Below, piece by piece: positions 34,881-44,476 of a DNA stretch of 64,000 nt (position 1 is the first letter of the stretch; each line of letters begins with the position of its first letter). Made by a program: the position numbers and the translations under genes. The notes beneath the pieces are model-generated. The model saw only the letters and a program-made list of their open reading frames with translations. It ran no database searches and had not been told where the DNA came from. The stretch covers positions 25,070 through 89,069 of the forward strand of contig CAZLZR010000013.1 of NCBI GenBank assembly GCA_964564015.1, read 5' to 3'. This DNA is from Acetivibrio sp964564015. Lineage in GTDB: Bacteria; Bacillota; Clostridia; Acetivibrionales; Acetivibrionaceae.

Positions 34881-35867
34881 ATGGGTGATATTTTATCACA
34901 AAATGAGATAGACGAGCTGCTTAAAGCCCTGAATACTGGAGAAATAGATGTACAGAATATGACCTCTAAAACTGAAGAGAGAAAGGTAAGAAATCATGAT
35001 TTCAGAAGGCCTAGCAAGTTTGCAAAGGATCATATGAAAACTCTCAATATTATACATGACAACTATGCAAGGCTGCTGACAAACTTTTTATCCGGGTATT
35101 TGAGGACGCTTGTACAGGTTGAGGTTATTTCTGTTGAAGCGATAGCATATTATGAGTTTAATAATTCAATTTCAAATCCGGCAGTGTTGGCCATCGTAGA
35201 TTTTTCACCTCTTTCCGGATCGATAATATTTGAAATGGCGCCTCCCATTGCATATGCATTAATTGACAGGATTCTCGGAGGCAAAGGCTATCCGATGGAA
35301 AAAATCAGAGAATTTACTGAAGTAGAACTTGCTATTGTTGAAAGAATTATTATTCAGGTTTTAAATCTTATGAGAGAACCTTGGGAAAATGTTATAGCAA
35401 TCAGGCCAAGGCTTGAAAAGATAGAGACCAATGCACAATTTGCCCAGATAATATCAGCCAATGAAATGGTGGCTCTTATAACTTTAAGTGCGAAAATAGG
35501 TGAAGTTGAGGGAATGATCAATATCTGCATACCTCATATGGTGGTTGAACCGATAGTATCAAAGCTAAGTACAAAGTTCTGGTTTTCAAATAGTGAGAAG
35601 GAAAAATTGTGTGAAAATAAGGAAACTATTGAGATTAAGATTGAAAATACAAAGGTGCCTGTCAGGGCAGTTTTAGGTAGAGCTACAATATTCGTAAATG
35701 ACTTTATCGAACTTCGGCCAGGGGATGTAATACCCTTGGATTCGAGTGTAAGTGGTAACCTTGAGATTCTCGTCGGTGACCTTTTAAAGTTTTACGGTAC
35801 ACCTGGAGTTAAGAAGAACAGGGTTGCCATTAAGGTAAATGAAGTTGTAAGAGGAGAGGAGGAGTAG
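34881..35867 (+). CDS. fliM: Flagellar motor switch protein FliM
   Basis: 328 residues after GGAGG. The first residues (LSQNEIDELLKALNTG) form the CheY-P docking peptide. The middle domain has NFLSGYLRTLVQVEV and LIDRILGGKG. The C-terminal SpoA domain ends in the FliN-like fold (VNDFIELRPGDVIPLD). Part of the C-ring with FliG and FliY. Confidence 0.97.
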   Translation: MGDILSQNEIDELLKALNTGEIDVQNMTSKTEERKVRNHDFRRPSKFAKDHMKTLNIIHDNYARLLTNFLSGYLRTLVQVEVISVEAIAYYEFNNSISNPAVLAIVDFSPLSGSIIFEMAPPIAYALIDRILGGKGYPMEKIREFTEVELAIVERIIIQVLNLMREPWENVIAIRPRLEKIETNAQFAQIISANEMVALITLSAKIGEVEGMINICIPHMVVEPIVSKLSTKFWFSNSEKEKLCENKETIEIKIENTKVPVRAVLGRATIFVNDFIELRPGDVIPLDSSVSGNLEILVGDLLKFYGTPGVKKNRVAIKVNEVVRGEEE

Positions 35868-35868
35868 C

Positions 35869-37089
35869 ATGGGTGACATGTTATCGCAGGCAGAAATTGA
35901 TGCTTTGCTAAATGGTGGTTCAGCTCCTGAGAGTGACGGTAATGCCGGAGGTTCTGAACTTTCAGTCCAGGAGGTTGATGCCTTAGGTGAGGTGGGTAAT
36001 ATTAGCATGGGCACGTCAGCTACTACGCTTTATGCTCTGCTAGGACAAAAGGTAATGATTACTACTCCACAGGTAAATGTTAGTTCATGGGGAGAACTTT
36101 CAGACCAATATAGTACAGGTTATGTGGCCGTAAAAATTGAGTATACTGAAGGCTTATTTGGTGCTAACCTGCTTGTTTTAAAGGAGAATGATGCAAAAAT
36201 TATAACTGACCTGATGATGGGTGGCGATGGAAGCAATATATCGGGAGAACTGACAGATCTCCATTTAAGTGCAATAGGTGAAGCTATGAACCAAATGATT
36301 GGTTCGGCGGCAACATCAATGTCGTCAATGTTTGATAAAAGAGTCGATATATCTCCGCCCAGAGCTTTTTGTATGACCTTTGACAATGCCACAGAGGAAG
36401 TCTTTAAACAGAACGACAAACTGGTGAAAATTGCATTTAAGATGGTAATAGGTGAACTTGTAGATAGCGAGATAATGCAACTTATACCTATAGATTTTGC
36501 CAAGGATCTTGTAGAGAACCTTATAAATGCAAACGCGGAAAGTGCGGTTTCAGCACCTGTTCATAACAGCAATACTGCTTCAACGCAACAAGCACCACAG
36601 GCACAGCTGCCTCCGCAGCAGCAGTACCCACAGCAACAACAGTATCAGCAACAACAGTATCAACAACAACAGTATCAACAACAGAATCCTCATCAGTATC
36701 AGGAGCAGCAGTATCCCCAAATGTACCAGGGAATGTCTCAGTATGGTAATGTTCCACATGATCAGGGAAGGTTCAGGGAACCTGTTAATGTACAGCCGGC
36801 ACAGTTCCAAGCTTTTGATGATGGAATGATATCCTTCGAAAAAAAGAATATCGGACTTATAATGGATGTACCCTTGCAGGTTACTGTTGAATTAGGAAGA
36901 ACCAACAGGCTGATAAAAGATATTCTGGAGTTTGGGCCGGGATCCATAATTGAGCTCGATAAGCTGGCAGGTGAGCCGGTGGATATTCTTGTAAACGGTA
37001 AAGTAATTGCAAAAGGAGAAGTAGTTGTAATCGATGAAAGTTTTGGGGTGAGAATTACGGACATTATACATCCTTCAAAGCGACTTTAA
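35869..37089 (+). CDS. fliY: Flagellar motor switch phosphatase FliY
   Basis: 406 residues, starting one base after fliM. The N-terminal peptide LSQAEIDALLNGG copies the FliM CheY-P docking site. A CheC-like phosphatase domain (VDALGEVGNISMGTSATTL; LSAIGEAMNQMIGSAATSM) spans about residues 35-220. A long Gln/Tyr/Pro-rich linker at about 240-300 holds three QQQQY units. The C-terminal SpoA/FliN domain (NIGLIMDVPLQVTVELGRT) covers about 325-406. FliY dephosphorylates CheY-P at the switch. The Q-rich linker is longer and more repetitive than I expect for the family. Confidence 0.96.
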   Translation: MGDMLSQAEIDALLNGGSAPESDGNAGGSELSVQEVDALGEVGNISMGTSATTLYALLGQKVMITTPQVNVSSWGELSDQYSTGYVAVKIEYTEGLFGANLLVLKENDAKIITDLMMGGDGSNISGELTDLHLSAIGEAMNQMIGSAATSMSSMFDKRVDISPPRAFCMTFDNATEEVFKQNDKLVKIAFKMVIGELVDSEIMQLIPIDFAKDLVENLINANAESAVSAPVHNSNTASTQQAPQAQLPPQQQYPQQQQYQQQQYQQQQYQQQNPHQYQEQQYPQMYQGMSQYGNVPHDQGRFREPVNVQPAQFQAFDDGMISFEKKNIGLIMDVPLQVTVELGRTNRLIKDILEFGPGSIIELDKLAGEPVDILVNGKVIAKGEVVVIDESFGVRITDIIHPSKRL

Positions 37090-37222
37090 TATAAATTTGA
37101 ACTAATAATATACTATTTCACAGCATTTACCCTGCAGACAACAGTTTGAAAATGTATTTAAACAATTTTTAAAATACAAAACGGACAGTAGTGCAGACTA
37201 AAATTAAGGAGAGGGATAAATA

Positions 37223-37585
37223 ATGAGTAAAAAGATTCTGATAGTAGATGATGCAGCATTTATGAGGATGATGATTAAGGATATTCTTACTAAAAATGGT
37301 TACGAGGTTGCGGGTGAGGCTGAAAACGGAGCGCGTGCAATTGATAAGTATAAGGAATTAACTCCAGATCTTGTAATAATGGATATAACTATGCCGGAAG
37401 TAGATGGAATAGCAGCTGTCAGAGAAATAAAGAAAATTAATTCCGATTCAAAGATAATAATGTGTTCTGCAATGGGGCAGCAGGCAATGGTAATTGAGTC
37501 TATCCAGGCAGGTGCAAGAGATTTCATCGTAAAACCTTTCCAGGCAGAAAGAGTTGTTGAAGCCGTAAAAAAAGTATTGGGCTAA
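37223..37585 (+). CDS. cheY: Chemotaxis response regulator CheY
   Basis: 120 residues, a single receiver domain. The acid pair is in LIVDDAAFMR, the phospho-acceptor Asp is about 54 in LVIMDITMPEVDG, and the switch Ser/Thr and Lys are in IMCSAMGQ and FIVKPF. Phosphorylated by CheA, it binds FliM and FliY to set rotation. Its place after fliY is as in Bacillus. Confidence 0.95.
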   Translation: MSKKILIVDDAAFMRMMIKDILTKNGYEVAGEAENGARAIDKYKELTPDLVIMDITMPEVDGIAAVREIKKINSDSKIIMCSAMGQQAMVIESIQAGARDFIVKPFQAERVVEAVKKVLG

Positions 37586-37633
37586 GTATATTATAATAAA
37601 TTATAGCTTTTATAGCTGGACAAGGAGCATCAA

Positions 37634-38143
37634 ATGGGCGGTATTGGTGAGATGCTGATTAGTTTTTTTGTGTTTGTTATTGTTTTTGGCTCGATACTCT
37701 TTTTGGCATATGTTACCTCAAGATTTATCGCCAATAAATCAGGAAGGGCTGTGAAAGGGAGAAATATCAATATAATTGAAACAGTCAGCCTTGGACTTGA
37801 TAGCAAGCTGCATCTTGTGAAAGTTGGCGAGGAATTCGTGCTTATAAGTGTATCGGGAAAGAATGTTCAACTACTTACAAAAGTAAATTTAGACGGATAT
37901 ACGGAAACTGATCTTTCAAGTGTTGGGAATCCCTTTGATTTTAAGGATATATTTGAGAAATATATCCAGAGCTTTAAAGGTAGACAGAATGGAAAAGGTG
38001 ACATAAAACCTCAGGAAGATAAGAATGGCAGTGATGATAATAGTTTTCGGCGCAATCTTGTTAAACTAAGGACACTAACATCTAATATCGGGAAGTATGA
38101 TACCACAAGTGGAGATGAAGACACTAATGAAAATCAAGGTTAA
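37634..38143 (+). CDS. fliO: Flagellar biosynthesis protein FliO
   Basis: 169 residues after AAGGAGC. One N-terminal transmembrane helix (about 8-30), then a conserved small domain (GRNINIIETVSLGLDSKLHLVKVGEEFVLISVSG, given in part) and a hydrophilic tail. FliO helps assemble the FliP-FliQ-FliR export gate. Its end overlaps the fliP start region. Confidence 0.85.
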   Translation: MGGIGEMLISFFVFVIVFGSILFLAYVTSRFIANKSGRAVKGRNINIIETVSLGLDSKLHLVKVGEEFVLISVSGKNVQLLTKVNLDGYTETDLSSVGNPFDFKDIFEKYIQSFKGRQNGKGDIKPQEDKNGSDDNSFRRNLVKLRTLTSNIGKYDTTSGDEDTNENQG

Positions 38144-38906
38144 GTACTTTGCAGTTGTCGCACTTTTACTCATAGTTTTTCTTGCTTTGGCTTCAAATGC
38201 ATATGCTGAGCCTGATTTGACTTTGCCAAAAGTTGATATCAGTGTGGGAACTTCCGATAACCCTGAAGATTTTACTACAAGTGTACAGGTTTTATTGCTT
38301 CTGACTATTTTGTCATTGGCACCTTCGATTTTGATGATGATGACAAGCTTCACGCGAATAATAATTCTTCTTTCCTTTTTGAGAAATGCTCTGGGAACTC
38401 AGCAGATGCCGCCGAATCAAGTGTTGATTGGGCTAGCTTTGTTTTTAACGTTGTTTATAATGAATCCGGTGATTACAGAAATAAACGAGACTGCATACAA
38501 GCCTTATTCAAATAAGGAAATAACCCAGCAGGTTGCATTGGAAAGATCCTCAAAAATCATTAAGAATTTTATGCTGAAGCAAACAGAAAAGAAGGATATT
38601 GCACTATTTGTTTCACTATCGGGTACCAAGACTCCGATTAAAGAGGAGGACGTTCCAAATCTTCCGCTAACCACATTAATTCCGGCTTTTCTAATAAGTG
38701 AACTTACAACTGCTTTTAAGATTGGATTTTTAATTTACTTGCCATTTCTTGTAATAGATATAGTTGTATCAAGCACGTTGATGTCCATGGGAATGATGAT
38801 GCTTTCGCCGATAATGATTTCGCTTCCTTTTAAGATACTGCTTTTTATAATGGTTGGGGGCTGGAATCTTTTTTCACAAATGATTATAAACAGTTTTGTA
38901 ACCTAG
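38127..38906 (+). CDS. fliP: Flagellar biosynthesis protein FliP
   Basis: About 259 residues from ATG 38127; an ATG at 38115 is the alternative, and both lie inside fliO after GGAG. The N-terminal signal peptide ends SNAYA. The family blocks MMTSFTRIIILLSFLRNALGTQQMPPNQ, TTLIPAFLISELTTAF and MGMMMLSPIMISLPFK (given in part) are intact. Core of the export gate in the membrane. Confidence 0.96.
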   Translation: MKIKVKYFAVVALLLIVFLALASNAYAEPDLTLPKVDISVGTSDNPEDFTTSVQVLLLLTILSLAPSILMMMTSFTRIIILLSFLRNALGTQQMPPNQVLIGLALFLTLFIMNPVITEINETAYKPYSNKEITQQVALERSSKIIKNFMLKQTEKKDIALFVSLSGTKTPIKEEDVPNLPLTTLIPAFLISELTTAFKIGFLIYLPFLVIDIVVSSTLMSMGMMMLSPIMISLPFKILLFIMVGGWNLFSQMIINSFVT

Positions 38907-38934
38907 CTTCAGATGAAAATTGGGGGGATAAAGA

Positions 38935-39204
38935 TTGGATCAGGGTATGATAATTCAATTGGCTCAGAAATCTTTAATGACAGTTATTTTTGTATCAGCT
39001 CCAATGTTGGGTTTGAGTTTGATTGTAGGTCTTGCAGTAAGTATATTTCAGGCGACTACGCAGATACAGGAGCAGACACTGACTTTTATTCCTAAAATAC
39101 TGTCTGTACTGGCAGGAATAGCTTTGTTTGGTTCGTGGATGCTAAAAGTACTGATGGAATATACTCAAAGTATTTATATGAATATAAACCAATATATAAG
39201 ATAA
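38935..39204 (+). CDS. fliQ: Flagellar biosynthesis protein FliQ
   Basis: 89 residues, TTG start after GGGGGATAAAGA. Two transmembrane helices with LVGLAVSIFQATTQIQEQTLTFIPKI between them, shown here as the conserved block. Export gate component. Confidence 0.96.
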   Translation: MDQGMIIQLAQKSLMTVIFVSAPMLGLSLIVGLAVSIFQATTQIQEQTLTFIPKILSVLAGIALFGSWMLKVLMEYTQSIYMNINQYIR

Positions 39205-39240
39205 GTTTAATAGATTTATCTATATTCTGGAGGATTTAAA

Positions 39241-40026
39241 TTGATCTTAACAGAAGGAATTTTGGTAAACGGTATAGAAGTATTCTTATTAATATTTATC
39301 AGGATGGTTGGGCTCTTTGTAATTGCTCCTATCTTCAGCAGAGCCAACGTACCTACTTATTTAAAAATTGGCTTTTCGTTTATGCTGGCTTTAATACTTG
39401 TAAATACTATAAGTAACCAGAATATCGTTATAAATAACATTTATGAATTTACTGCATTGGTTTTCAGGGAATTTATTGTAGGAATTACTTTAGGATATGT
39501 TTCATATACGATTTTTACCGCTATATACGTAGCAGGCGAATTGATAGATATGCAGATAGGATTTGGTGTGGTCAATGTTATTGATCCTGTTAGTAATATT
39601 CAAGTGTCGATAACTTCAACATTTTATTTCATAGTTTGTATGTTGATTTTTCTATTGAGCAACGGTCATCATATTTTGATAAGGGCATTGTTTAGTAGTT
39701 ACCAGTACGTACCCTTGGGTCAGGCAATGTTTGGCAGAGGATTGCAGGAGAGAATTTTGGAGGTTTTTGGAGGCGTATTTATTATAGCTTTTAAGGTTGC
39801 CGCCCCAATACTTGCAGCAGTACTGATTACAGATGTTGCTTTAGGTGTTTTGTCCAAGACAGTACCACAGCTTAATGTATTTATGGTTGGAATGCCGCTG
39901 AAAATACTATTAGGATTAGCTGTTATGTTTGTTACCATGCCGCTGTTTGTGTCAATTGTCCAGACGCTTATCAAAGGAATGGACAGTGAGATGCTGAATT
40001 TTCTTAAGAATATGGGGCCGAAATGA
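39241..40026 (+). CDS. fliR: Flagellar biosynthesis protein FliR
   Basis: 261 residues, TTG start after GGAGG. About six hydrophobic helices; conserved MVGLFVIAPIFSRANVP, FVREFIVGITLGY-like and LLGLAVMFVTMPL segments. Single-copy export gate subunit. The stop overlaps the flhB ATG by four bases. Confidence 0.95.
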   Translation: MILTEGILVNGIEVFLLIFIRMVGLFVIAPIFSRANVPTYLKIGFSFMLALILVNTISNQNIVINNIYEFTALVFREFIVGITLGYVSYTIFTAIYVAGELIDMQIGFGVVNVIDPVSNIQVSITSTFYFIVCMLIFLLSNGHHILIRALFSSYQYVPLGQAMFGRGLQERILEVFGGVFIIAFKVAAPILAAVLITDVALGVLSKTVPQLNVFMVGMPLKILLGLAVMFVTMPLFVSIVQTLIKGMDSEMLNFLKNMGPK

Positions 40027-41225
40027 AGATGCTAATGTATAAGCAAAAGATGGAATCAGAAGGGAAATATATCTTAAGAAGCATTGAAAATCTTGAAAAA
40101 AATGGATTATTCCTGAAATCGAGGGGAATACAACCTGTCAATCTGCAGCTTTTTGGAGATAATGGTGACAAGACAGAAAAGGCTACGCCCAAAAAGAGGC
40201 AAAAGGCAAGGGAAGAAGGACAGGTTCTTCAAAGCAGGGAAATGACTGCAGCAATAGTTTTGCTTTGTTTGTTCATAACTATCAGGATTGCCGGTGGTTT
40301 TATGTATGAACAGATATATCTATATTTCAAAATAGTTTTTACCGAATATTCGAAAATAACAGATATGTTTACTATAAAAGGGTTGGTAAAGGTTTTTATT
40401 GATTTACTGTTGCGTTTTTTGAAAATTGTTGCTCCAATATTTGTTGTTGCACTTATTACTGGTGTTGCAGCAGGATATGCGCAGGTTGGATATTTGTTTA
40501 CTACAAAAACCATTGGCTTTAAATTTAACAGGATTAATCCTCTTAACGGTTTTAAAAAAATTTTTTCGCTCAAGTCAGTAACGGAATTGGTAAAGTCTTT
40601 GCTGAAGATAACAGTAATAGGGTATATAGGTTATTCGTATCTTGTAGATGAAGCAAATAATATACTCAAGACTATGGATATGGATGTAATAAGCATAGCA
40701 ATATATATATGTACAGCTATAATTGATGTTGCAATAAGAATGTGTGTAGCCATGTTGATACTTGGAGTTATAGATTATGGTTATCAGTGGTGGGAATATG
40801 AAAAAAGTCTTAAGATGTCAAAGCAGGAGATAAAGGAAGAACATAAGGAAGCAGAAGGAAATCCTGAAATTAAAGGTAAGATCAGACAAAAGCAGCGTCA
40901 GATAGCACTTAGAAGAATGCTTCAGGATATTCCTAAAGCAGATGTTGTAATAACAAACCCTACTCACTTTGCAGTGGCAATAAAGTATGATCCAAAAGTC
41001 TCAGATGCACCGCTGGTAGTTGCTAAAGGTCAGGATTACATAGCCTTGAGAATAAAAGAGATAGCCAGGGAAAGTAAAGTGGAAATTGTAGAGAATAAGC
41101 CGTTGGCAAGAACACTATATTCAACGGTGGATATTGGAGAGAGAATACCTCCTGAATTGTTCCAGGCTGTGGCAGAAGTCCTTGCCTTCGTTTACAGTAT
41201 TAAGAATAAGGGAAGTGTTGTATAA
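40023..41225 (+). CDS. flhB: Flagellar export switch protein FlhB
   Basis: 400 residues from the ATG that overlaps the fliR stop. The usual family start LQLF-GDKTEKATPKKRQKAREEGQV appears only after about 40 residues, giving an N-terminal extension. Four transmembrane helices follow. The cytoplasmic domain holds the self-cleaving NPTH (ITNPTHFAVAIKYD) that switches export from hook to filament substrates. No better internal start with a ribosome binding site was found. Confidence 0.94.
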   Translation: MKMLMYKQKMESEGKYILRSIENLEKNGLFLKSRGIQPVNLQLFGDNGDKTEKATPKKRQKAREEGQVLQSREMTAAIVLLCLFITIRIAGGFMYEQIYLYFKIVFTEYSKITDMFTIKGLVKVFIDLLLRFLKIVAPIFVVALITGVAAGYAQVGYLFTTKTIGFKFNRINPLNGFKKIFSLKSVTELVKSLLKITVIGYIGYSYLVDEANNILKTMDMDVISIAIYICTAIIDVAIRMCVAMLILGVIDYGYQWWEYEKSLKMSKQEIKEEHKEAEGNPEIKGKIRQKQRQIALRRMLQDIPKADVVITNPTHFAVAIKYDPKVSDAPLVVAKGQDYIALRIKEIARESKVEIVENKPLARTLYSTVDIGERIPPELFQAVAEVLAFVYSIKNKGSVV

Positions 41226-41265
41226 AAAGTGGTAGAAAAGTTTTAGAAAGGGGGATAGATTCTGT

Positions 41266-43290
41266 ATGAGACTTGGGGATATGGGTGTTGCAATTTTAAT
41301 AGTTTCCATAATATTAATAATGATTATTCCTATCCCTGCGGTATTGCTTGACGTGTTTCTTGCATTGAATATAGCAATTTCACTGGTAATTCTTCTTAAT
41401 GTAATATACTCAAAAGAAGCTCTACAGATGTCGATATTTCCTTCACTATTGCTCTTTACAACCATTTACCGGCTTTCACTCAATATTAAATCCACGACTC
41501 TTGTCCTGGCAAAAGGTGAAGCCGGCGAAGTAATAAAGGGATTCGGCAAATTTGTAGCGCAGGATAATCTGGTAGTTGGATTTATAGTTTTCCTGATTAT
41601 TACCATAGTACAGTTCCTTGTTATCACAAAGGGAACAGAAAGAGTATCAGAGGTTGCAGCAAGATTTACACTTGATGCAATGCCCGGTAAGCAGATGGCA
41701 ATAGATGCAGACCTTAATGCAGGGCTTATTAATGAAGCTGAGGCAAAAGAAAGAAGAAAAAAGGTTCAAAGGGAAGCAGATTTTTACGGGGCAATGGATG
41801 GTGCTACCAAGTATGTAAAGGGAGATGCTATTGCAGGTATAGTTATTACAGTATTGAATGTAGTGGGTGGACTTATAATAGGAATAGTAATGAGAGGCGA
41901 GGATTTAACCTTTGCATTGGAAAATTACTCAATCCTGACCATCGGAGACGGCCTTGTAAGTCAGATCCCATCACTGCTTATATCCTTTGCAACTGGTCTT
42001 ATAGTTACAAGAGCTGCTTCGGATAATGGCCTCAGTGAGGATCTTAGGAATCAGATATTATATAACCCAAAGGTATTCTTTATAGCTGCAGGATTTTGTG
42101 CACTGTTGTCTTTTCCTTTGGCAACCATACCGTTTCTGGCATTGGCAGCCTTGTTTGTTTTCCTGGGGCTGAGGCTGATGAAAATGGAACAACAGGAGCA
42201 ACAACATGAAGAGACCCAGATAGAAGAAAAAGAAGTTGAAGAGATAAGAAAGCCCGAAAATGTTGTCAATTTACTGCAGGTTGACCCTATAGAACTTGAA
42301 TTCGGATATGGAATCATTCCCCTGGCTGATGTAAATCAGGGTGGGGATTTACTTGATAGAGTAGTAATGATAAGAAGACAGTTGGCACTTGAGCTTGGAA
42401 TGATTGTTCCGATTATAAGATTAAGGGACAATATACAACTCAGTCCAAACGAATATGTGATAAAGATCAAAGGTGTTGAGGTGGCAACCGGTGAGATCAT
42501 GCTAGACCACTTTATTGCAATGAGCCCCGGGGTTATTGAAGAAGAAATAGAAGGAATAAAGACAACTGAACCGGCTTTTGGCTTACCGGCCGTCTGGATC
42601 AGTGAAGCTCAAAGAGATAAGGCAGAGATGCTCGGATATACAGTTGTTGATCCGCCATCCATTATTGCAACACACCTTACGGAAATAGTGAAAGCCCATG
42701 CACATGAACTGACAGGCAGACAGGAAATTCAGACAATTATCGAAAAGGTTAAAGAGAATTATCCTGCAATAGTTGACGAACTTGTACCAAAAGTTATGAC
42801 TATAGGAGAAATTCAGAAAGTTGTTGCAAACCTTTTAAAAGAAGGGGTTTCAATAAGGGATATTGTAACGATACTTGAGACGCTTGCAGATTATGCTCCG
42901 GTTACACATGATACCGATATGCTGACTGAGTATGTGAGACAAGCTCTAGGCCGGGCAATATCCAAAAAGTTCATCAGGGATAAAAAATCCAACGTAATAA
43001 CCTTGGATCCAAAGGTTGAACAGATAATACTTGATTCGGTACAGAGAACGGAACATGGGGCATATTTAACCTTGGAGCCAAATACTACAAATTCAATAAT
43101 AAGCAGCCTGTCTAATCAGGTTCAAAGACTTTTAAAGCTCGGACAGCAGCCTATAGTACTGGCTTCACCCATTGTCAGACTTTACTTTAGAAGGCTTACA
43201 GAGCAAGCGATACCAGGTTTGGTAGTATTATCATATAATGAGCTTGATCCGCATTTAGAGGTTCAATCAGTTGGGATGGTGAGTATATAA
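41266..43290 (+). CDS. flhA: Flagellar biosynthesis protein FlhA
   Basis: 674 residues after AAAGGGGG. The N-terminal half has about eight transmembrane helices and the FHIPEP-type blocks (SLNIKSTTLVLAKG; ARFTLDAMPGKQMAIDADLNAG). The cytoplasmic half, from about residue 330, is the export chaperone platform. Motor force of protein export runs through it. Confidence 0.97.
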   Translation: MRLGDMGVAILIVSIILIMIIPIPAVLLDVFLALNIAISLVILLNVIYSKEALQMSIFPSLLLFTTIYRLSLNIKSTTLVLAKGEAGEVIKGFGKFVAQDNLVVGFIVFLIITIVQFLVITKGTERVSEVAARFTLDAMPGKQMAIDADLNAGLINEAEAKERRKKVQREADFYGAMDGATKYVKGDAIAGIVITVLNVVGGLIIGIVMRGEDLTFALENYSILTIGDGLVSQIPSLLISFATGLIVTRAASDNGLSEDLRNQILYNPKVFFIAAGFCALLSFPLATIPFLALAALFVFLGLRLMKMEQQEQQHEETQIEEKEVEEIRKPENVVNLLQVDPIELEFGYGIIPLADVNQGGDLLDRVVMIRRQLALELGMIVPIIRLRDNIQLSPNEYVIKIKGVEVATGEIMLDHFIAMSPGVIEEEIEGIKTTEPAFGLPAVWISEAQRDKAEMLGYTVVDPPSIIATHLTEIVKAHAHELTGRQEIQTIIEKVKENYPAIVDELVPKVMTIGEIQKVVANLLKEGVSIRDIVTILETLADYAPVTHDTDMLTEYVRQALGRAISKKFIRDKKSNVITLDPKVEQIILDSVQRTEHGAYLTLEPNTTNSIISSLSNQVQRLLKLGQQPIVLASPIVRLYFRRLTEQAIPGLVVLSYNELDPHLEVQSVGMVSI

Positions 43291-43291
43291 T

Positions 43292-44476
43292 ATGAAGATA
43301 AGACGATATATGGGAAAAGATACTCAGGAGGCCATATTAAAAGTTAAAATGGATCTTGGGAATGATGCCGTAATTTTAAACACAAGAAAGGTAAAACAGA
43401 AGGGGATGTTTAATGTATTTGCCAAGCCCATGGTTGAGGTGCTTGCTGCGGTAGATGAGTTTTGTGGTACAAAAAGCAAAAAAGATTTTCCAAGAAGCGG
43501 AGTTAAAACGCTAATACAAGAAAAAAATGTAGAAGAACAAAGTAATTTGAAAGAAAAAGAGGAAAAGCTAGCTTTGTTGGAGAATAAAGTAAACAATATG
43601 GAATCCGTACTCCAAAAAATATATGAACAAGTCAGTCATGGAAATCAAAAAACTGCTGATAAAGTCATTCAGTCTGAGGAAAACCCGAAAACAAAAGCTT
43701 CAGAACTTTTCTATAATAATTTGTTAAAAAATGAAGTTGAAAATGATATCGCAAAACAGTTAATTGATATTATACAAGGAAAGATTAGGGATAATGCAAA
43801 TATTAATGATACCGGAGCAATACTTTATAACATGGTATCAGGGATACTTGGTAAACCGGAGGTCCTTAAGCTGAGGGAAGATGGCAAACCTACAGTAGTC
43901 ATATTTGTTGGGCCTACAGGAGTAGGCAAGACAACTACTTTGGCTAAAATTGCAGCAAATTATTCCTTGAATCATAAAAAGAAGGTCGGGCTTATAACAG
44001 CCGATACCTACAGAATAGCAGCAGTAGAACAACTTAAGACTTATGCTGAGATACTTGGGATGCCTGTGGAAGTCATTTATTCTATAAATGAAATAAATGA
44101 CGCGAAAGACAAGTATCAGGATAAGGACATAATTCTGATTGATACAGCCGGGAGAAGCTATAGAAACAAATCTCAGTTTGATGAACTGAAAATGCTGGTT
44201 GATGCATCCCATGCGGATGAAGTGTTCCTCGTGCTTAGTACGACTACGGGAGTAAGAAATTGCAGGGATATATTGCAAAGTTATGATTTCCTTAAAGATT
44301 ACAAGCTTATTTTCACAAAACTCGATGAGACACCTGCCCTTGGAGTTATCCTCAATGCAAGGCGGTTGACCAATAAAAGTTTGTCTTATGTTACTATCGG
44401 ACAGAGTGTGCCTGATGATATTGAAGTTGCAAATGTCGATAAAATCACAAAAAATCTATTAGGGAGCATTAAGTAG
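43292..44476 (+). CDS. flhF: Flagellar SRP-like GTPase FlhF
   Basis: 394 residues, one base after flhA. An N-terminal basic domain opens MKIRRYMGKDTQEAILKVK. The SRP-type NG domain has the P-loop VGPTGVGKTTTLAKIAA, TADTYRIAAVEQLKTYA, DTAGRS and TKLDETPALG. It sets where and how many flagella are built, with FlhG as its GTPase activator. Confidence 0.96.
   Translation: MKIRRYMGKDTQEAILKVKMDLGNDAVILNTRKVKQKGMFNVFAKPMVEVLAAVDEFCGTKSKKDFPRSGVKTLIQEKNVEEQSNLKEKEEKLALLENKVNNMESVLQKIYEQVSHGNQKTADKVIQSEENPKTKASELFYNNLLKNEVENDIAKQLIDIIQGKIRDNANINDTGAILYNMVSGILGKPEVLKLREDGKPTVVIFVGPTGVGKTTTLAKIAANYSLNHKKKVGLITADTYRIAAVEQLKTYAEILGMPVEVIYSINEINDAKDKYQDKDIILIDTAGRSYRNKSQFDELKMLVDASHADEVFLVLSTTTGVRNCRDILQSYDFLKDYKLIFTKLDETPALGVILNARRLTNKSLSYVTIGQSVPDDIEVANVDKITKNLLGSIK

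Noticed and set aside
36521..36829. Open frames rich in Val/Ala, Leu or Ser/Asn on both strands over the fliY linker
   Set aside because: They are out-of-frame readings of the CAG/CAA repeat that codes the Gln tract.
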